Below are positions 63,318 through 64,000 of a stretch of DNA of 64,000 nt, one piece after another. The notes beneath the pieces were generated by a model that worked only from the letters and a program-made list of their open reading frames with translations, searched no databases and had not been told where the DNA came from. The translations under genes were made by a program, and so were the position numbers. The DNA is taken from positions 1 through 64,000 of the forward strand of contig NZ_OAOF01000012.1 in the NCBI RefSeq assembly GCF_900205965.1, read 5' to 3'. Positions within the stretch are counted from its first letter, which is position 1, and each line of letters begins with the position of its first letter. Source of the stretch: Lacrimispora amygdalina (GTDB taxonomy: Bacteria; Bacillota; Clostridia; Lachnospirales; Lachnospiraceae).

Positions 63318-63596
63318 TTAAGTAAATTTTTTACCACAGTTTGGACAACACTTAACTTTATATCGCATTGTTTCACCTTTGACTGTGACAAGAATCTCTT
63401 CTTTACTGTGTACAAAAGCATTATTTTTATTATCTTCCCAATATAAGGCTTCATCACTATTGCAACATTCACAATCATCTTCCTCGACGGAAAAAAGTCC
63501 AGTAAGGCCTCCTAAAAAAATTATTAATCCAACTGTGCTTAATATAATTGCCATTATTGGAATAATATAATTAATTGTTGTATCAATCGCTCCCAT
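63318..63596 (-). CDS. Small membrane protein with zinc ribbon
   Basis: 92 residues: an N-terminal membrane helix (IIPIMAIILSTVGLIIFLGGL), an acidic CECC pair, and a C-terminal KCCPNCGKKFT zinc-ribbon end. GGAG precedes the ATG. No family was recognised. Confidence 0.6.
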   Translation of the reverse strand: MGAIDTTINYIIPIMAIILSTVGLIIFLGGLTGLFSVEEDDCECCNSDEALYWEDNKNNAFVHSKEEILVTVKGETMRYKVKCCPNCGKKFT

Positions 63597-63619
63597 CCTC
63601 TGTTTCTCCTTTCCTAATT

Positions 63620-63937
63620 TCAGTTTACGTGATATTTTTCCTTAAATCGTTCATAAACGTCAGTAGTATATAAATCGTCAGACATAGCCGCTTTGTCAGT
63701 AAAGAGTTTGTCAATTTCTTCATCTATGTCAGCTACTAACCAAAACTCCGGCACACAACAATCTTTCACTGATTCATAATCAAAATCATTTATGTATTCT
63801 TCTGTTTCTATATCTATATCTTTATCCTTTGAACAGGTACATTCTTTTGCATATACTGCACCAAAGTCGCTATCTCCTATTTCTTCTCTTTTATAATAAG
63901 AGCATATTTTACAGTTAAAAGGTAAACACTTACTCAT
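63620..63937 (-). CDS. Small cysteine-rich protein
   Basis: 105 residues, start behind AAGGAG. N-terminal cysteines (CLPFNCKICSYY, CTCSKD) and a pair DCCVPEFW could bind metal. Acidic, soluble. No family was recognised. Confidence 0.5.
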   Translation of the reverse strand: MSKCLPFNCKICSYYKREEIGDSDFGAVYAKECTCSKDKDIDIETEEYINDFDYESVKDCCVPEFWLVADIDEEIDKLFTDKAAMSDDLYTTDVYERFKEKYHVN

Positions 63938-63952
63938 ACTCGTTTCTCCTTC

Positions 63953-64000
63953 CTATTGTTCTCTTAAATCATATTTTTCATGGACTTTAATATCGACTTT
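63953..64000 (-). CDS. C-terminal end of a gene cut by the window edge
   Basis: Fifteen codons (KVDIKVHEKYDLREQ) open to the window edge before a TAG, followed by a ribosome binding site for the next gene. Too short to identify. Confidence 0.4.
   Translation of the reverse strand, partial: KVDIKVHEKYDLREQ

Noticed and set aside
63224..63478. 84-residue minus-strand frame ending NGKELTWELIEKGS
   Set aside because: It overlaps the zinc-ribbon membrane protein and the lipoprotein start and has no ribosome binding site. The sensible-looking last 25 residues may be a remnant but cannot be supported.

Overview
The window is AT-rich (about a third G+C by eye), has strong GGAGG-type ribosome binding sites, Gram-positive signal peptides and choline-binding-type cell-wall repeats, and lacks any outer-membrane gene. 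This fits a gut-type Firmicute (Clostridia, probably Lachnospiraceae; inference). Most genes lie on the minus strand. A Gram-positive type IV secretion system, a MobV-type relaxase, an SSB-like protein, a RecD2-like helicase, a resident sigma factor and many small cargo genes indicate a large conjugative element (megaplasmid or integrative conjugative element). No replication initiator, integrase or rRNA was recognised.

Layout. 1-7.8 kb: a cargo/defence island between two paralogous cell-wall-binding protein genes (partial at 1-107, full at 7007-7795, with a decayed third copy at about 1.2-1.4 kb). It holds a three-gene overlapping operon around a ComEC-like metallo-beta-lactamase-fold protein (2622-4672) and an AbiH-like abortive infection gene (5751-6944). 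8-16 kb: an orphan copy of the element's pilin-like protein, a possible HEPN-type protein, a tandem OB-fold SSB-like protein, a sigma-70-family factor, and a TnpB-only insertion whose only plausible start codon is ATT. 16-24 kb: Hsp20, a large TerD-domain protein, a tRNA with CAU anticodon (tRNA-Ile2 type), and the relaxase with a candidate oriT. 24-35 kb: GNAT acetyltransferase, surface proteins, a 1.4-kaa two-domain peptidoglycan hydrolase, a membrane-anchored J-domain protein and an Rpn-type nuclease. 36-38.4 kb: a HAD-like/phosphoribosyltransferase protein followed by a DprA homologue. 38.5-49.2 kb: the transfer cluster (VirB4, PrgI-like, VirB6/TrbL-like, three pilin-like paralogues, VirD4, and two paralogous genes of unknown function). 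49.3-59.3 kb: a 5'-nucleotidase-guanylate kinase fusion, a second guanylate-kinase-like gene, a VWA/MoxR pair and the RecD2-like helicase. 59.4-64 kb: small accessory genes including a YopX-like protein and a lipoprotein.

How the parts may work together. Relaxase, VirD4, VirB4, membrane-channel proteins, pilin-like proteins and the lytic protein form a nearly complete conjugation machine. Separate terminators between its transcription units suggest independent expression of coupling protein, pilins/channel and VirB4. TerD, Hsp20, VWA/MoxR and HAD-PRTase/DprA families recur together in stress and conflict gene sets of the Ter type; here they are dispersed over the element, so joint action is a hypothesis only. 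The best candidates for undescribed systems are the MBL three-gene operon and the HAD-PRTase plus DprA pair.
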